Below are positions 46,873 through 56,627 of a DNA stretch of 64,000 nucleotides, piece by piece (position 1 is the stretch's first letter; every line of letters begins with the position of its first letter). Location: NCBI RefSeq assembly GCF_008329585.1, contig NZ_NPKP01000002.1, positions 1 through 64,000 of the forward strand, read 5' to 3'. Below the pieces are notes generated by a model. It did no database searches and was not told the origin of the DNA. It was given only the letters and a program-made list of their open reading frames with translations. The translations under genes and the position numbers were made by a program. This stretch comes from Mycolicibacterium sp. P9-22. Lineage in GTDB: Bacteria > Actinomycetota > Actinomycetes > Mycobacteriales > Mycobacteriaceae.

Positions 46873-48048
46873 TCAGGCGATGGGATACGGCCACGGATTG
46901 AACCGGCATGTCAGGTTGTCGGCCTTGACCGACTCCGGATCGAACCGGGCTCCGTCGTTGTTGCTGGTCGAGAACGTCTGCTGCATCATGATCGGCGCCA
47001 GCGCGCCGTTCTCCGGGCACGGCTCGTGCTGGCGGTAGCCGATCGCGTGGCCGACCTCGTGGTTGACCACGTACTGCCGGTAGGAGCCGATGTCACCCTG
47101 GAACGAGGTGGCCCCACGCACCCACCTGGCCTCGTTGATGAAGACCCGGGCCTGGTCGCCCAGGTAGGCCGGGTTGTAGCAGGACGCCTCCAGCGGGATG
47201 TCGTAGCCGCAGCCCTCGCGGATGGTCAGCGGTGAGGTGAGCGACACCCGGAAATCCGGTGGGCCCTCGCTGTCGTTGTCGACGCGCAGGAATGCGAACT
47301 GCGCGTTGTGAGTCCAGCTCTTCGGGTTCGCCAGCGTCTCACTGACCATCCGGGCGAATCCCTCGTCGCCGCCGAAGGACGCGGTGTCCAGGCCGTCCTC
47401 GACCTCGACGGTGTAGGTGAACGTCTTCTCGGTGCCCTGGCCGATCTTGGGTGAGGTGCCCGGCACGATATGCCAGGTCTTGGTGCCGGCCTGGGTGAAC
47501 GGCCCGCCGCCGGGCAGGATGCCGGTCGGCAGGTTGGCGTCGAATTCGGTCAGCCCCTTGGGCGGCGCACCGACGATGGCGGTGCTCGGCGCATCGATGG
47601 TGGGCGGGCCCTGGACGGGCCCTTCGGCGTTGACCGGGGTCGGGGCCGCCCCGGTACCGGTGACCGTCTGATAGAGCACGATGCAGGTGACGACGGCGAG
47701 GATCGGTAGTGCGTAGGCCCGCCAGCCGTAGGTGGAGACGAAGCGGCCGAGCCAGGTCTGCTTGCGCCACTGCTGGTGCTCGTCGCGGTTGGCGCGCGGG
47801 CGGCCCTGATCATCGGCCAGCGGATCACGCTGGGCGCGCAGTGGCTCACGCTGGTCGTCGCGCCGCACGGGCATGCGGTCCGGGTCGGTACGCCCGCCGC
47901 GCTCCTGTCCTCGATACCGGACACCGTGGTTGTTGTACCGATTACCCGGATCGCTGCGCTCTCCCCCGCCGTACCGATTTCCCGGGTCGCTTCGCTCCTG
48001 CCCGCCGGGGATACGGTCGCCGACGCGACGCCCCGGGTCGTAGGTCAC
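46873..48048 (-). CDS. DUF3152 membrane-anchored metalloprotease-like protein
   Basis: A 391-aa protein of the Rv3207c type. About 110 charged N-terminal residues contain a tandem ERSDPGNRY repeat, followed by one transmembrane helix (YALPILAVVTCIVLY) and an exported domain. That domain ends with VVNHEVGHAIGYRQHE, a full HExxHxxGxxxH zinc motif, then the Met-turn-like PIMMQQTF, which is the metzincin pattern. GTG at 48048 is the likely start; the frame is open 105 bp further. Substrate unknown. Confidence 0.88.
   Translation of the reverse strand: MTYDPGRRVGDRIPGGQERSDPGNRYGGGERSDPGNRYNNHGVRYRGQERGGRTDPDRMPVRRDDQREPLRAQRDPLADDQGRPRANRDEHQQWRKQTWLGRFVSTYGWRAYALPILAVVTCIVLYQTVTGTGAAPTPVNAEGPVQGPPTIDAPSTAIVGAPPKGLTEFDANLPTGILPGGGPFTQAGTKTWHIVPGTSPKIGQGTEKTFTYTVEVEDGLDTASFGGDEGFARMVSETLANPKSWTHNAQFAFLRVDNDSEGPPDFRVSLTSPLTIREGCGYDIPLEASCYNPAYLGDQARVFINEARWVRGATSFQGDIGSYRQYVVNHEVGHAIGYRQHEPCPENGALAPIMMQQTFSTSNNDGARFDPESVKADNLTCRFNPWPYPIA
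47935..47997. repeat. 27-bp tandem near-repeat inside the DUF3152 gene
   Basis: Segments 47935-47961 and 47971-47997 match with two or three differences and are 36 bp apart. They encode the two ERSDPGNRY units in the cytoplasmic N-terminus. Confidence 0.75.
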
Positions 48049-48144
48049 CGGACCAGGATGGCACAGCCGCGGCACCGACACGGGCACCGACACCGGGCGC
48101 TCCCCCAGCGTGCGGTAGTAATGTCGTGTCGATCGGCATGATGA

Positions 48145-48858
<714 letters not shown>

Positions 48859-48877
48859 GGACCGGGCCAGCTGCGCA

Positions 48878-49126
48878 CTAGCTGGTCTTGATGGCCTCTG
48901 CGCCGACCCCGAAGCCGACCTTGCGGCTGTCGGCGGCACCGATCTCGACATAGGCGATCTTCGCCGACGGCACCAGGTAGCGGCGCCCCTTCTCGTCGGT
49001 CAGCGCGAGTACGGCCGTCGCGTCACCGAGTGACTTGACGATCGCCTGTTCCACCTCGTCGGGTGTCTGCGCGGTGCTGATGATCAGCTCTCGCGGGCTG
49101 TCGGTGACCCCGATCTTGATGTCCAC
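48878..49126 (-). CDS. DUF3107 protein (TB9.4 type)
   Basis: An 82-aa soluble protein: DIKIGVTDSPRELIISTAQTPDEVEQAIVKSL then a conserved DEKGRRYLVPSAKIAYVEIG. It matches the small DUF3107 family of actinobacteria. GTG at 49126 has AAAGG 8 bp upstream. Function unknown. Converges on the TetR gene. Confidence 0.9.
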   Translation of the reverse strand: MDIKIGVTDSPRELIISTAQTPDEVEQAIVKSLGDATAVLALTDEKGRRYLVPSAKIAYVEIGAADSRKVGFGVGAEAIKTS

Positions 49127-49338
49127 GCTGCGGGCCTTTCGGTTGGTTGGCGATGCTTCGACAAAGGCTAGTGGACGCACTCCGGATCACGCCGCCGTGG
49201 TCGTTGCGCCGTGAGCGAAGCACCCTGATCAGACCGAGTCCCGACCGTGACCGGACCGCGACCGCGCCAACATCATCTGCCACATTTGTCCCATTAACAT
49301 CGGTGGAGTACGTGCCGGAACTATCTGGGAAATAGGTT

Positions 49339-50223
49339 ATGAGCAGGCAATATGCGCCTTATTCGACCACTCGTGACAGCTACTCGGGCAGCGGCTACCA
49401 GTCGGCCGCACTGACCGACCCGGAAGCCGATCAGCAGACCGAGTACCGCAGCGACCGCGAGCGCCGCCGCGCGGCACGGCGCGGCGCCGGCTACGGACGC
49501 GTCCCGCGCGCGTCGTACGCCAACTACGACACCTATGACCCCGAGTACGACGAAGTGGCCTACGACGACGAGGCCGACACCGACTACACCGAATACGAGT
49601 TCCCGGCCGACTACCACGAGCCGCTGGACCGCCGCTGGATCTGGGTGGCCGGCGTCGCCGGCGTGATCCTGATGGTCGCGGTGATCTGCACCGGCGTGAT
49701 TCTCGGCGGCGGGGACAGCGGCACCGTCTCCGCGGGCGTCACCACGTCGGCGGATGCCGAACCCACCGCGCAGCCCTCGGCGACCGTCGCCCCCAGCGCC
49801 ACCGCACCGGCACCCGCCGTCCCGTCGCTGCCACCGGAGACCGTCACCACGGTGACCCCGAGCGCCACCGCGACCCCGGTCCCGCAGCCGGTCCCCACGG
49901 CTCCGGCGCCCGTCGTCGTCCCCGAGGCGCCGGTGGCCGACCCCGCCCTGGCCGCGCGCACGGTGACCTATCACGTCACCGGCAACCGGCAACTGCTCGA
50001 CCTCATCACCATCATCTACACCGACCAGCAGGGCGCGCTGCAGACCGACGTCAACGTCGCACTGCCGTGGGTGAAGACCGTCACCCTGGATCCGGGGGTG
50101 TCCCTGACATCGGTGACGGCGACCAGCGTCGGCGGCCAGCTCAATTGCTCGATCGTCGACGGCAGCGGCGCCGCCGTGGCGGTTCAGGCCAACAACACGA
50201 TGATCGCGAGCTGCACCCGGTAG
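49339..50223 (+). CDS. MmpS-like membrane protein with long cytoplasmic tail
   Basis: A 294-aa protein of the Rv3209 type. A Tyr/Asp/Arg-rich cytoplasmic region (1-95) leads to one transmembrane helix (WVAGVAGVILMVAVICTGVIL). A Thr/Pro/Ala linker follows, then a C-terminal MmpS domain (VTYHVTGNRQ...YTDQQGALQTDVNVALPWVKTVTL). MmpS proteins usually partner MmpL transporters, but none is adjacent. The long Tyr-rich N-terminus is unusual for the family. Confidence 0.85.
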   Translation: MSRQYAPYSTTRDSYSGSGYQSAALTDPEADQQTEYRSDRERRRAARRGAGYGRVPRASYANYDTYDPEYDEVAYDDEADTDYTEYEFPADYHEPLDRRWIWVAGVAGVILMVAVICTGVILGGGDSGTVSAGVTTSADAEPTAQPSATVAPSATAPAPAVPSLPPETVTTVTPSATATPVPQPVPTAPAPVVVPEAPVADPALAARTVTYHVTGNRQLLDLITIIYTDQQGALQTDVNVALPWVKTVTLDPGVSLTSVTATSVGGQLNCSIVDGSGAAVAVQANNTMIASCTR

Positions 50224-50228
50224 GGGTG

Positions 50229-50945
50229 TCAGGCCAGGCCGAGTTCCTGCATGCGGCTGGTATGGGTGCGCTGCAGTTGGTCGAAGAACTCCGACAGCTG
50301 GGCGAGCCCCTCGCTGCTGCTGATCACCAGATCGACCAGCTCGTCGTGATCGGCGAGCACGAACTGGGCCTGGGTGATGGCCTCACCGAGCAGTCGTCGC
50401 GACCACAGCGCCAACCGGTGCCGCTGCCGGTCGCTGGCGGTGACCGCGGCCCGCACCTCGGACACCACGAACTGCGAGTGCCCGGTCTCGGCCAGCACCG
50501 AACGCACCACATCGGAGGCCTCGGGCGGCAGCGCGTCGGCGATCTGCAGATAGAAATCCGCCGCGAGCGCATCACCGATGTAGGTCTTGACCAGCGCTTC
50601 CAGCCAGGTACTCGGGGTGGTCAGGCGGTGGTAGTTCTCCAACGCCGGCGCGAATTTCGTCATCGCGCGCACGGCGTCGACCCCGCGGGCGGCCAGCGCC
50701 TCGTGCAGCACCTCGTAGTGCCGCATCTCGGCGGCGGCCATGCTGGCCATGTTGATGCGGCCGGCGAGATTCGGTGCCATCCGGGCCTCTTCGGTCAGCC
50801 GGTAGAAGGCGGCCACCTCGCCGTACGCGAGAAGCGCGAACAGCTCGGTGACACCCGGCTGATCGACCGACACACCCGGCGTCCGAGTCTCGCCGGCGGG
50901 CACGACATGCTGCGTTGACGACGTCTGCGGCGTCGGTGAAATCAT
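50229..50945 (-). CDS. ferritin-like-fold protein (Rv3210c type)
   Basis: A 238-aa helical protein with ferritin-like metal motifs MAAAEMRHYE and LAETGHSQFVV separated by about 70 residues, as in MiaE-like diiron proteins. Its reaction is unknown. TAGAGT lies 6 bp before the ATG with no ribosome site, pointing to leaderless expression. Divergent from rhlE. Confidence 0.85.
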   Translation of the reverse strand: MISPTPQTSSTQHVVPAGETRTPGVSVDQPGVTELFALLAYGEVAAFYRLTEEARMAPNLAGRINMASMAAAEMRHYEVLHEALAARGVDAVRAMTKFAPALENYHRLTTPSTWLEALVKTYIGDALAADFYLQIADALPPEASDVVRSVLAETGHSQFVVSEVRAAVTASDRQRHRLALWSRRLLGEAITQAQFVLADHDELVDLVISSSEGLAQLSEFFDQLQRTHTSRMQELGLA

Positions 50946-51238
50946 GGCCCAACTCTAGTCTCCGGGCCAGGTGGCGACCGGGTAGCGGGTTGACCAGCTA
51001 TCATGGAAGTCAGGTAGCGCCATTTGAGCAATGCGAACGACTTTTTTGACGGTCGCTACCGAAGAAATGTGCGTGCACGTGGTTTGGCCCGCCCTCGATC
51101 GGCAGGGCCCGACGGAGCGGTATCCCCCATCTACCTGGGTATACCCGCCTTTTACTCGTCATCGTCGTGCGCGCGTGGACGCGACGAGGATTGACACCGA
51201 AAGGCTGACGGCAGCGAAAGCTACGCCGGACCACAAAT
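50946..51238 (+). other. 293-bp gap containing the rhlE leader
   Basis: No supported gene. TTGACC at 50990-50995 may be a -35 box, which would give rhlE a leader of about 200 nt. No ribosome site precedes the rhlE ATG. A 73-codon open frame at 51031-51252 has no family resemblance and overlaps the rhlE start. A structured or cold-responsive leader is possible but not shown. Confidence 0.5.
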
Positions 51239-52813
51239 ATGACTTCACCTGACCTGACCGCACCCGAAACCACCGAGACCACCGAGACCACCGCACCCGA
51301 GACCAAGCCGGCGATCTCCTTCGCCGAACTCGGCGTCCGCGAGGAGATCGTCCGGGCCCTCGCCGAGACCGGCAAGGAACACGCCTTCGCCATCCAGGAA
51401 CTGACGCTGCCGCTCGCGCTGGCCGGCGACGACCTGATCGGACAGGCCCGCACCGGTATGGGCAAGACCCTCGCCTTCGGTGTGCCGCTGCTGCACCGGA
51501 TCACCAGCGACGGCGGCCGCCCGCTCAACGGCACCCCGCGGGCCCTCATCGTGGTACCCACCCGCGAACTCTGCCTGCAGGTCTACAACGACCTGGAGCT
51601 GGCGTCGAAGTACCTGCGCGCCGATGACGTGGAAGGCCATGCCGACCGCAAATTCGTGGTGACCTCCATCTACGGCGGGCGCCCCTACGAGCCGCAGATC
51701 GAGGCGCTGCGCAAGGGCGTCGACGTCGTGGTCGGCACCCCGGGCCGGCTGCTCGACCTGGCGCAGCAGGGACACCTGCAGCTGGGCAGTCTCTCGGTGC
51801 TGGTGCTCGACGAGGCCGACGAGATGCTCGACCTGGGCTTCCTGCCCGATATCGAGCGGATCCTGCGGCTCACCCCCGATGACCGGCAGTCGATGCTGTT
51901 CTCGGCGACGATGCCGGGCCCGATCATCACGCTCGCGCGCACCTTCATGAACCAGCCCACCCATATCCGGGCCGAGGCTCCGCAGTCCTCACAGACCCAC
52001 GACACCACCGAGCAGTTCGCCTACCGCGCCCATGCGCTGGACAAGGTGGAGATGGTCGGGCGGATCCTGCAGGCCGAGGGCCGCGGCGCCACCATGATCT
52101 TCACCCGCACCAAGCGGACCGCGCAGAAGGTCGCCGACGAACTCGCCGAGCGCGGCTTCAAGGTCGGCGCCGTGCACGGTGACCTCGGCCAGATCGCACG
52201 TGAGAAGGCGCTCAAGGCCTTCCGCACCGGTGAGGTCGACGTGCTGGTCGCCACCGATGTCGCCGCCCGCGGTATCGACATCGACGACATCACCCACGTC
52301 ATCAACTACCAGATCCCCGAGGACGAGCAGGCCTACGTGCACCGCATCGGCCGCACCGGGCGTGCCGGCAAGACCGGCATCGCGGTCACCCTCGTCGACT
52401 GGGATGAGCTGCCCCGCTGGACGATGATCGATAAGGCGCTCGGGCTCAACAACCCCGATCCGGTTGAAACCTATTCCAGCTCAGCGCATCTGTTCGAAGA
52501 GCTGAAAATCCCGGCCGAGGCCACCGGCTCGATCGTCGCGCCGCGCAAACCCAGGACCCGCACCGACGAGGAACGCACCGAGCGCGTCGAGCGGACCGAG
52601 CGGCCGGCCCGCACCCGCAATCGCACCCGGCAGCGCACCCGCGCCGGCCAGCCCGCGACCGGTCATCCCGAGGGTGAGGCCGCCGCAGCACCGAAGGACA
52701 GCGCCGAAGGTCCAGCCACCGACGCGGGCTCCGCTGCGGAGGGCACCGACGCGCCGGCCAAGCGCCGCCGCCGGCGTCGTCCGCGCAAGTCCACCACTCC
52801 CGCCGCCGGCTAA
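51239..52813 (+). CDS. rhlE: DEAD-box RNA helicase RhlE
   Basis: ATP-dependent RNA helicase, probably in rRNA and mRNA remodelling (524 aa). The Q-motif Gln lies at 53, Walker A is ARTGMGKT at 70-77, followed by VLDEADEMLD, LFSATMP and HRIGRTGRAG. The last 90 residues are a basic, disordered tail (RTRNRTRQRTRAGQP...KRRRRRRPRK) likely to bind RNA. The next gene starts directly after the stop (TAAGTG). Confidence 0.94.
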   Translation: MTSPDLTAPETTETTETTAPETKPAISFAELGVREEIVRALAETGKEHAFAIQELTLPLALAGDDLIGQARTGMGKTLAFGVPLLHRITSDGGRPLNGTPRALIVVPTRELCLQVYNDLELASKYLRADDVEGHADRKFVVTSIYGGRPYEPQIEALRKGVDVVVGTPGRLLDLAQQGHLQLGSLSVLVLDEADEMLDLGFLPDIERILRLTPDDRQSMLFSATMPGPIITLARTFMNQPTHIRAEAPQSSQTHDTTEQFAYRAHALDKVEMVGRILQAEGRGATMIFTRTKRTAQKVADELAERGFKVGAVHGDLGQIAREKALKAFRTGEVDVLVATDVAARGIDIDDITHVINYQIPEDEQAYVHRIGRTGRAGKTGIAVTLVDWDELPRWTMIDKALGLNNPDPVETYSSSAHLFEELKIPAEATGSIVAPRKPRTRTDEERTERVERTERPARTRNRTRQRTRAGQPATGHPEGEAAAAPKDSAEGPATDAGSAAEGTDAPAKRRRRRRPRKSTTPAAG

Positions 52814-54067
52814 GTGGTCGCTGAGAAAACTCCCCGGTCGCTACGCTCCGGCCCGCCACCGGAACGCCGCACCCGCGGCGACCTGATCGCCGCCGCGGCG
52901 ATCGCGGTGGCCGTCGCCGTGGCCGCGGCGCTGATCTGGTGGACCAGCGATGCCCGCGCCACCATCAGCAAGCCGGCCGCCGAACCGGTGCCGACCCTGA
53001 CCCCGGCGACCCAGGTGCCGGCCACGCTCAAGCAGCTGTGGTCGGCGCCGAGCGCCAAGACCACGATGCCCCTGGTGGTGGCCGGCGCTCTGGTCACCGG
53101 TGACGGTAACGGCGTGATCGGCCGTGATCCGCGCACCGGTACCGAATTGTGGAGCTACACACGCGATCTCGAGCTGTGTGGGGTGACTTCGGTGTACCAG
53201 TACGCGGTGGCGGTCTACCCGGACGCGCGGGGCTGCGGCCAGGTGAGCACCATCGACGCCGGGACCGGCAAGCGCGGTCCGGCCCGCACCGCCTACGCCG
53301 ATCCCGAGGTGCACCTGTCTTCCGACGGCAGCACGGTGCTCTCGGCCGGCGACAGCCGCCTGGAACTGTGGCGCTCGGACATGGTCCGGATGCTCGGTTG
53401 GGGCACGCTCGATGCCCGCGTCAAACCCGATGTGCCGCAGTCCCCGCTGTGCCGACTGGTGTCGGCGGCGGCCAGTTCGGCCGCGGTGTCGGTGCTCGAG
53501 TCCTGCCCGGAACAGACCGAGATGCGCCTGACCCTGCTGCGCCCGTCCGACGAGGAAGACAGCCCCGAGGTCAAATACGAACAGCAGCCCGGTGTTTCAT
53601 CCGATGCCGAGGCACGGGTGATCGCGGTTTCCGACACCACCACCGCGGTGTACCTGCCGACGCCGAAACCGGTGGTCAACATCGTCGACGACACCGGCAC
53701 CGTCACCGCCAGCACGCTGCTGGACCGGGCCCCCTCGGAGGCCGCCACGATGTCGCGGGCCGGTGACCTGATCACCTGGTGGACCGGCGATTCGGTGCTG
53801 GTTTTCGAAGCTGCCGGGCTGCGCTACAAATACACCGTCGCGCCCGCACCGGGCGGCGCGCCGGTCGGCCCGGGCACCATGATGGCCGGTGAACTGCTGA
53901 TCCCGGTCACCGACGGCTATGACGTGTTCAACGCCGAAACCGGCACCGGGATACGGCACATCGACCTGGACCGGGCACCGTCGGACACCGCGGTCGTGCC
54001 GACCGCGGCCGGCACGACGCTGATCGAGCAGCGCGCAGATACCGTCGTCGCGCTGGGCACACCCTGA
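52814..54067 (+). CDS. membrane-anchored beta-propeller-like protein (Rv3212 type)
   Basis: A 417-aa protein with one transmembrane helix (about 25-45) and an exported domain. Repeats such as GRDPRTGTELWSYTR and STIDAGTGKRGPAR resemble PQQ-type beta-propeller blades. Four cysteines probably pair outside the membrane. The GTG is contiguous with the rhlE stop, so the two genes are cotranscribed. Function unknown. Confidence 0.85.
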   Translation: MVAEKTPRSLRSGPPPERRTRGDLIAAAAIAVAVAVAAALIWWTSDARATISKPAAEPVPTLTPATQVPATLKQLWSAPSAKTTMPLVVAGALVTGDGNGVIGRDPRTGTELWSYTRDLELCGVTSVYQYAVAVYPDARGCGQVSTIDAGTGKRGPARTAYADPEVHLSSDGSTVLSAGDSRLELWRSDMVRMLGWGTLDARVKPDVPQSPLCRLVSAAASSAAVSVLESCPEQTEMRLTLLRPSDEEDSPEVKYEQQPGVSSDAEARVIAVSDTTTAVYLPTPKPVVNIVDDTGTVTASTLLDRAPSEAATMSRAGDLITWWTGDSVLVFEAAGLRYKYTVAPAPGGAPVGPGTMMAGELLIPVTDGYDVFNAETGTGIRHIDLDRAPSDTAVVPTAAGTTLIEQRADTVVALGTP

Positions 54068-54071
54068 ACTC

Positions 54072-54866
54072 CTAGACCTCCGGGGTGAAGGTACCCAGCG
54101 CCTTGCCGGATTTCCAGTGCTTCAGCAGCGCCTCGGCGAGTTCACGATAAGCATTGGCGCCCTTGTTCTTCCGGCCCGCCAACACCGACGATCCCGAGGC
54201 GCTGGCCTCGGCGAAGCGCACGGTGCGTGGAATCGGCGGCGACAGCACCGGCAGGTCGTAACGGTCGGCCACATCGAGCAGCACGTCGCGGCTGTGCGTG
54301 GTGCGTGCGTCGTACAGCGTCGGCAGCGCACCGAGCATCTTCAGATCCGGGTTGGTGATCTGCTGTACATCGTTGACGGTCCGCAGGAACTGCCCGACTC
54401 CGCGGTGCGCCAGCGTCTCGCACTGCAGTGGCACGATCACCTCGTCGGCGGCCGTCAGCCCGTTGAGCGTCAGCACACCCAGCGACGGCGGGCAGTCGAT
54501 CACCACCACATCGAAATGTCCGGCGATCTTGGCCAGGGCGCGCTTGAGCGCGTACTCCCGCCCGGCCCGCATCAGCAGCATTGCCTCGGCGCCGGCCAGA
54601 TCGATATTGGCAGGCAACAGCGTCATGCCCTCGGCGGTCTGGATCAGGGCAGCACCGGGTTCCACATCGCCGAGCAGCACCTCATGAACCGACACCGCCA
54701 GCTTGTCCGGGTCCTGGCCCAGGGAGAACGTCAAACAACCCTGGGGGTCGAGATCGACGAGCAGTACCCGCCGACCCTTCTCCGCCATCGCCGCACCGAT
54801 CGACGCCACCGTCGTCGTCTTGGCGACCCCACCCTTTTGATTGGCGACCGCTAATACTCGCGTCAC
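54072..54866 (-). CDS. orphan ParA/Soj-like ATPase
   Basis: A 264-aa deviant-Walker ATPase: NQKGGVAKTT near residues 9-18, LLVDLDPQG near 41, VVIDCPPSLG near 115. No parB is adjacent, so it is not a standard partition locus. In mycobacteria this Rv3213c-type protein has been linked to cell-cycle or chromosome functions. GTG at 54866 has AGGA about 7 bp upstream. Convergent with the beta-propeller gene. Confidence 0.92.
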   Translation of the reverse strand: MTRVLAVANQKGGVAKTTTVASIGAAMAEKGRRVLLVDLDPQGCLTFSLGQDPDKLAVSVHEVLLGDVEPGAALIQTAEGMTLLPANIDLAGAEAMLLMRAGREYALKRALAKIAGHFDVVVIDCPPSLGVLTLNGLTAADEVIVPLQCETLAHRGVGQFLRTVNDVQQITNPDLKMLGALPTLYDARTTHSRDVLLDVADRYDLPVLSPPIPRTVRFAEASASGSSVLAGRKNKGANAYRELAEALLKHWKSGKALGTFTPEV

Positions 54867-54924
54867 GTGTTCATCCTGGCACGCGGATGCGCCGGTGGCT
54901 GCCCCGTGCGGCAGAATCGCCACG

Positions 54925-55539
54925 GTGAGCGTCCACCAGCACCGGTTGATCTTGCTGCGTCATGGCGAAACCGAGTGGTCGCGCAGCGGCAAGCACACCG
55001 GACGCACCGATATCGAACTCCTCGACATCGGCCGCGAACAGGCCACCCTGGCCGCCGAGGCGATCGGCGATCTGCAATTGGTCGACCCGCTGGTGGTCAG
55101 CAGCCCACGCAAGCGCGCACAGGTGACCGCCGAACTCGCCGGGTTGACCGTCGACGAGGTCTCACCCCTGCTGGCCGAATGGGATTACGGCGACTACGAG
55201 GGCCTGACCACCCCGGAGATCCGCGAGACGGTTCCGGGCTGGACGGTGTGGACACACGAATCCCCGGGCGGCGAGACGGCCGTCCAGGTGTCCGACCGCG
55301 CCGACGCGGCGATCGCGCTGGCTCTGGAGCACATGGAATCGCGGGATGTCGTGTTCGTCGGCCACGGCCATTTCTCCCGCTCGGTGCTGAGCCGGTGGGT
55401 CGAACTGCCCGTCTCCGAGGGGGTGCGGTTCTCGATGGCGGCCGCCTCTATCGCGGTGTGCGGTTTCGAGAAGGGCATCCGCCAGATCAGCGCGCTCGGC
55501 CTGACCGGGCACACCAATCCGTGCCTGCCGCCGGCGTGA
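54925..55539 (+). CDS. gpm2: histidine phosphatase (Gpm2 type)
   Basis: A 204-aa histidine-phosphatase-family enzyme. The catalytic LLRHGETEWS is at 10-19 and the second His in FVGHGHFSRSVL near 150. Named phosphoglycerate mutase, but its M. tuberculosis counterpart (Rv3214) was shown to be an acid phosphatase. GTG at 54925 has CAGAAT 7 bp before it and no ribosome site, suggesting leaderless expression. Divergent from the ParA gene and overlapping entC by 4 bp (GTGA). Confidence 0.9.
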   Translation: MSVHQHRLILLRHGETEWSRSGKHTGRTDIELLDIGREQATLAAEAIGDLQLVDPLVVSSPRKRAQVTAELAGLTVDEVSPLLAEWDYGDYEGLTTPEIRETVPGWTVWTHESPGGETAVQVSDRADAAIALALEHMESRDVVFVGHGHFSRSVLSRWVELPVSEGVRFSMAAASIAVCGFEKGIRQISALGLTGHTNPCLPPA

Positions 55540-56627
55540 CCACGACCTTCGTGCTGTCCGGACCGTCGGGCACCCTGGTGGCCGGCGGCAGCCGCACCGA
55601 ATTCTCCGAGGTGGCCGCCGCCCAGCGCGCGTTGCGCAGCGGTGCCGCGCCGGTGGTGTTGGGCGCGTTACCTTTTGACCTCAACGCCCCCGCGGCCCTG
55701 CGCGTGCCCGGCACCGTCGATCAAACCGCCGGGTTGCCGGAGTGGCCGGACACCGCCCCACCGGCGATCCGTACCCGCGACACCCTGCCGCCGGGCCCGG
55801 CGCACCGGGAACGGGTCGCCGAGGCCGTGCGGCGGCTGCGCGCGGCGGACTCACCGCTGCAGAAGGTGGTGCTGGCGCGCGCCTTGCGGCTGGTCGCCGA
55901 CGCGCCGTGGGATGTCCGCTCGGTGCTGCGCCGGCTGGCCGCCGCCGATCCCGCGGCCACCGTGTATCTGGCCGACCTGTCGCCGGCCGGAGCCGCCCAC
56001 CGGGGAAGTCTGCTGGTGGGCGCCAGCCCGGAACTACTGGTGGCCCGCGCGGGTGACGCGGTGGTCTGTCAGCCGTTCGCCGGATCGGCGCCGCGGTCGG
56101 CCGATCCCGATATCGACGCGCGCAATGCGACGGCGCTGGCGGCGTCCGGGAAGAACCGGCATGAGCACGCGCTCGTCGTGGATGTGATGCGCTCGGCACT
56201 GGAACCGCTGTGCGCCGATCTGGAGATCGCCGCGGAGCCGCAACTGCACGGCACCGATGCGCTGTGGCATCTGAGTACCCCGATCCGCGGCCGGTTGCGG
56301 TCGTCGGACACCACCGCCCTGGATTTGGCGCTCGCTTTGCATCCGACGCCGGCGGTCGGCGGGGTACCCACCGATCTGGCCGCCGAGCTGATCACGGAGC
56401 TGGAGGGCGACCGCGGCTTCTACGCCGGTGCCGTCGGCTGGTGCGACGCACGCGGCGACGGCCGCTGGGTGGTCTCGATCCGGTGCGCGGTGCTGGCCGC
56501 GGACCGTCTCAGCGCGCTCGCGCACGCCGGCGGTGGCATCGTCGCCGAATCCGATCCCGATGACGAGGTCGACGAGACCACCACGAAATTCCGGACGATC
56601 CTGACAGGACTGGGGGCAAGCACATGA
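55536..56627 (+). CDS. entC: isochorismate synthase family protein
   Basis: A chorismate-binding enzyme (363 aa) that would turn chorismate into isochorismate, for menaquinone or salicylate-type products. LQKVVLARALRL, CQPFAGSAPRS, KNRHEHALVVDVMRSALEPL, LHPTPAVGGVP and FYAGAVGWCDARGDG are the family blocks of MenF/EntC. The GTG overlaps the gpm2 stop, and the acetyltransferase start overlaps its own, giving a coupled three-gene operon. Confidence 0.9.
   Translation: MTTTFVLSGPSGTLVAGGSRTEFSEVAAAQRALRSGAAPVVLGALPFDLNAPAALRVPGTVDQTAGLPEWPDTAPPAIRTRDTLPPGPAHRERVAEAVRRLRAADSPLQKVVLARALRLVADAPWDVRSVLRRLAAADPAATVYLADLSPAGAAHRGSLLVGASPELLVARAGDAVVCQPFAGSAPRSADPDIDARNATALAASGKNRHEHALVVDVMRSALEPLCADLEIAAEPQLHGTDALWHLSTPIRGRLRSSDTTALDLALALHPTPAVGGVPTDLAAELITELEGDRGFYAGAVGWCDARGDGRWVVSIRCAVLAADRLSALAHAGGGIVAESDPDDEVDETTTKFRTILTGLGAST

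Noticed and set aside
47935..47997. The 27-bp near-repeat as a start of a CRISPR or VNTR array
   Set aside because: Only two units, in frame within a coding region; no spacers and no cas genes.
51031..51252. 73-codon ORF in the rhlE leader as a possible regulatory peptide
   Set aside because: No ribosome site, no similarity, and it runs into the rhlE start in another frame; leader-peptide status is unsupported.
54925..55539. Treating gpm2 as a glycolytic phosphoglycerate mutase
   Set aside because: The M. tuberculosis counterpart is, by published work I recall, an acid phosphatase; the short length and neighbours do not suggest glycolysis.
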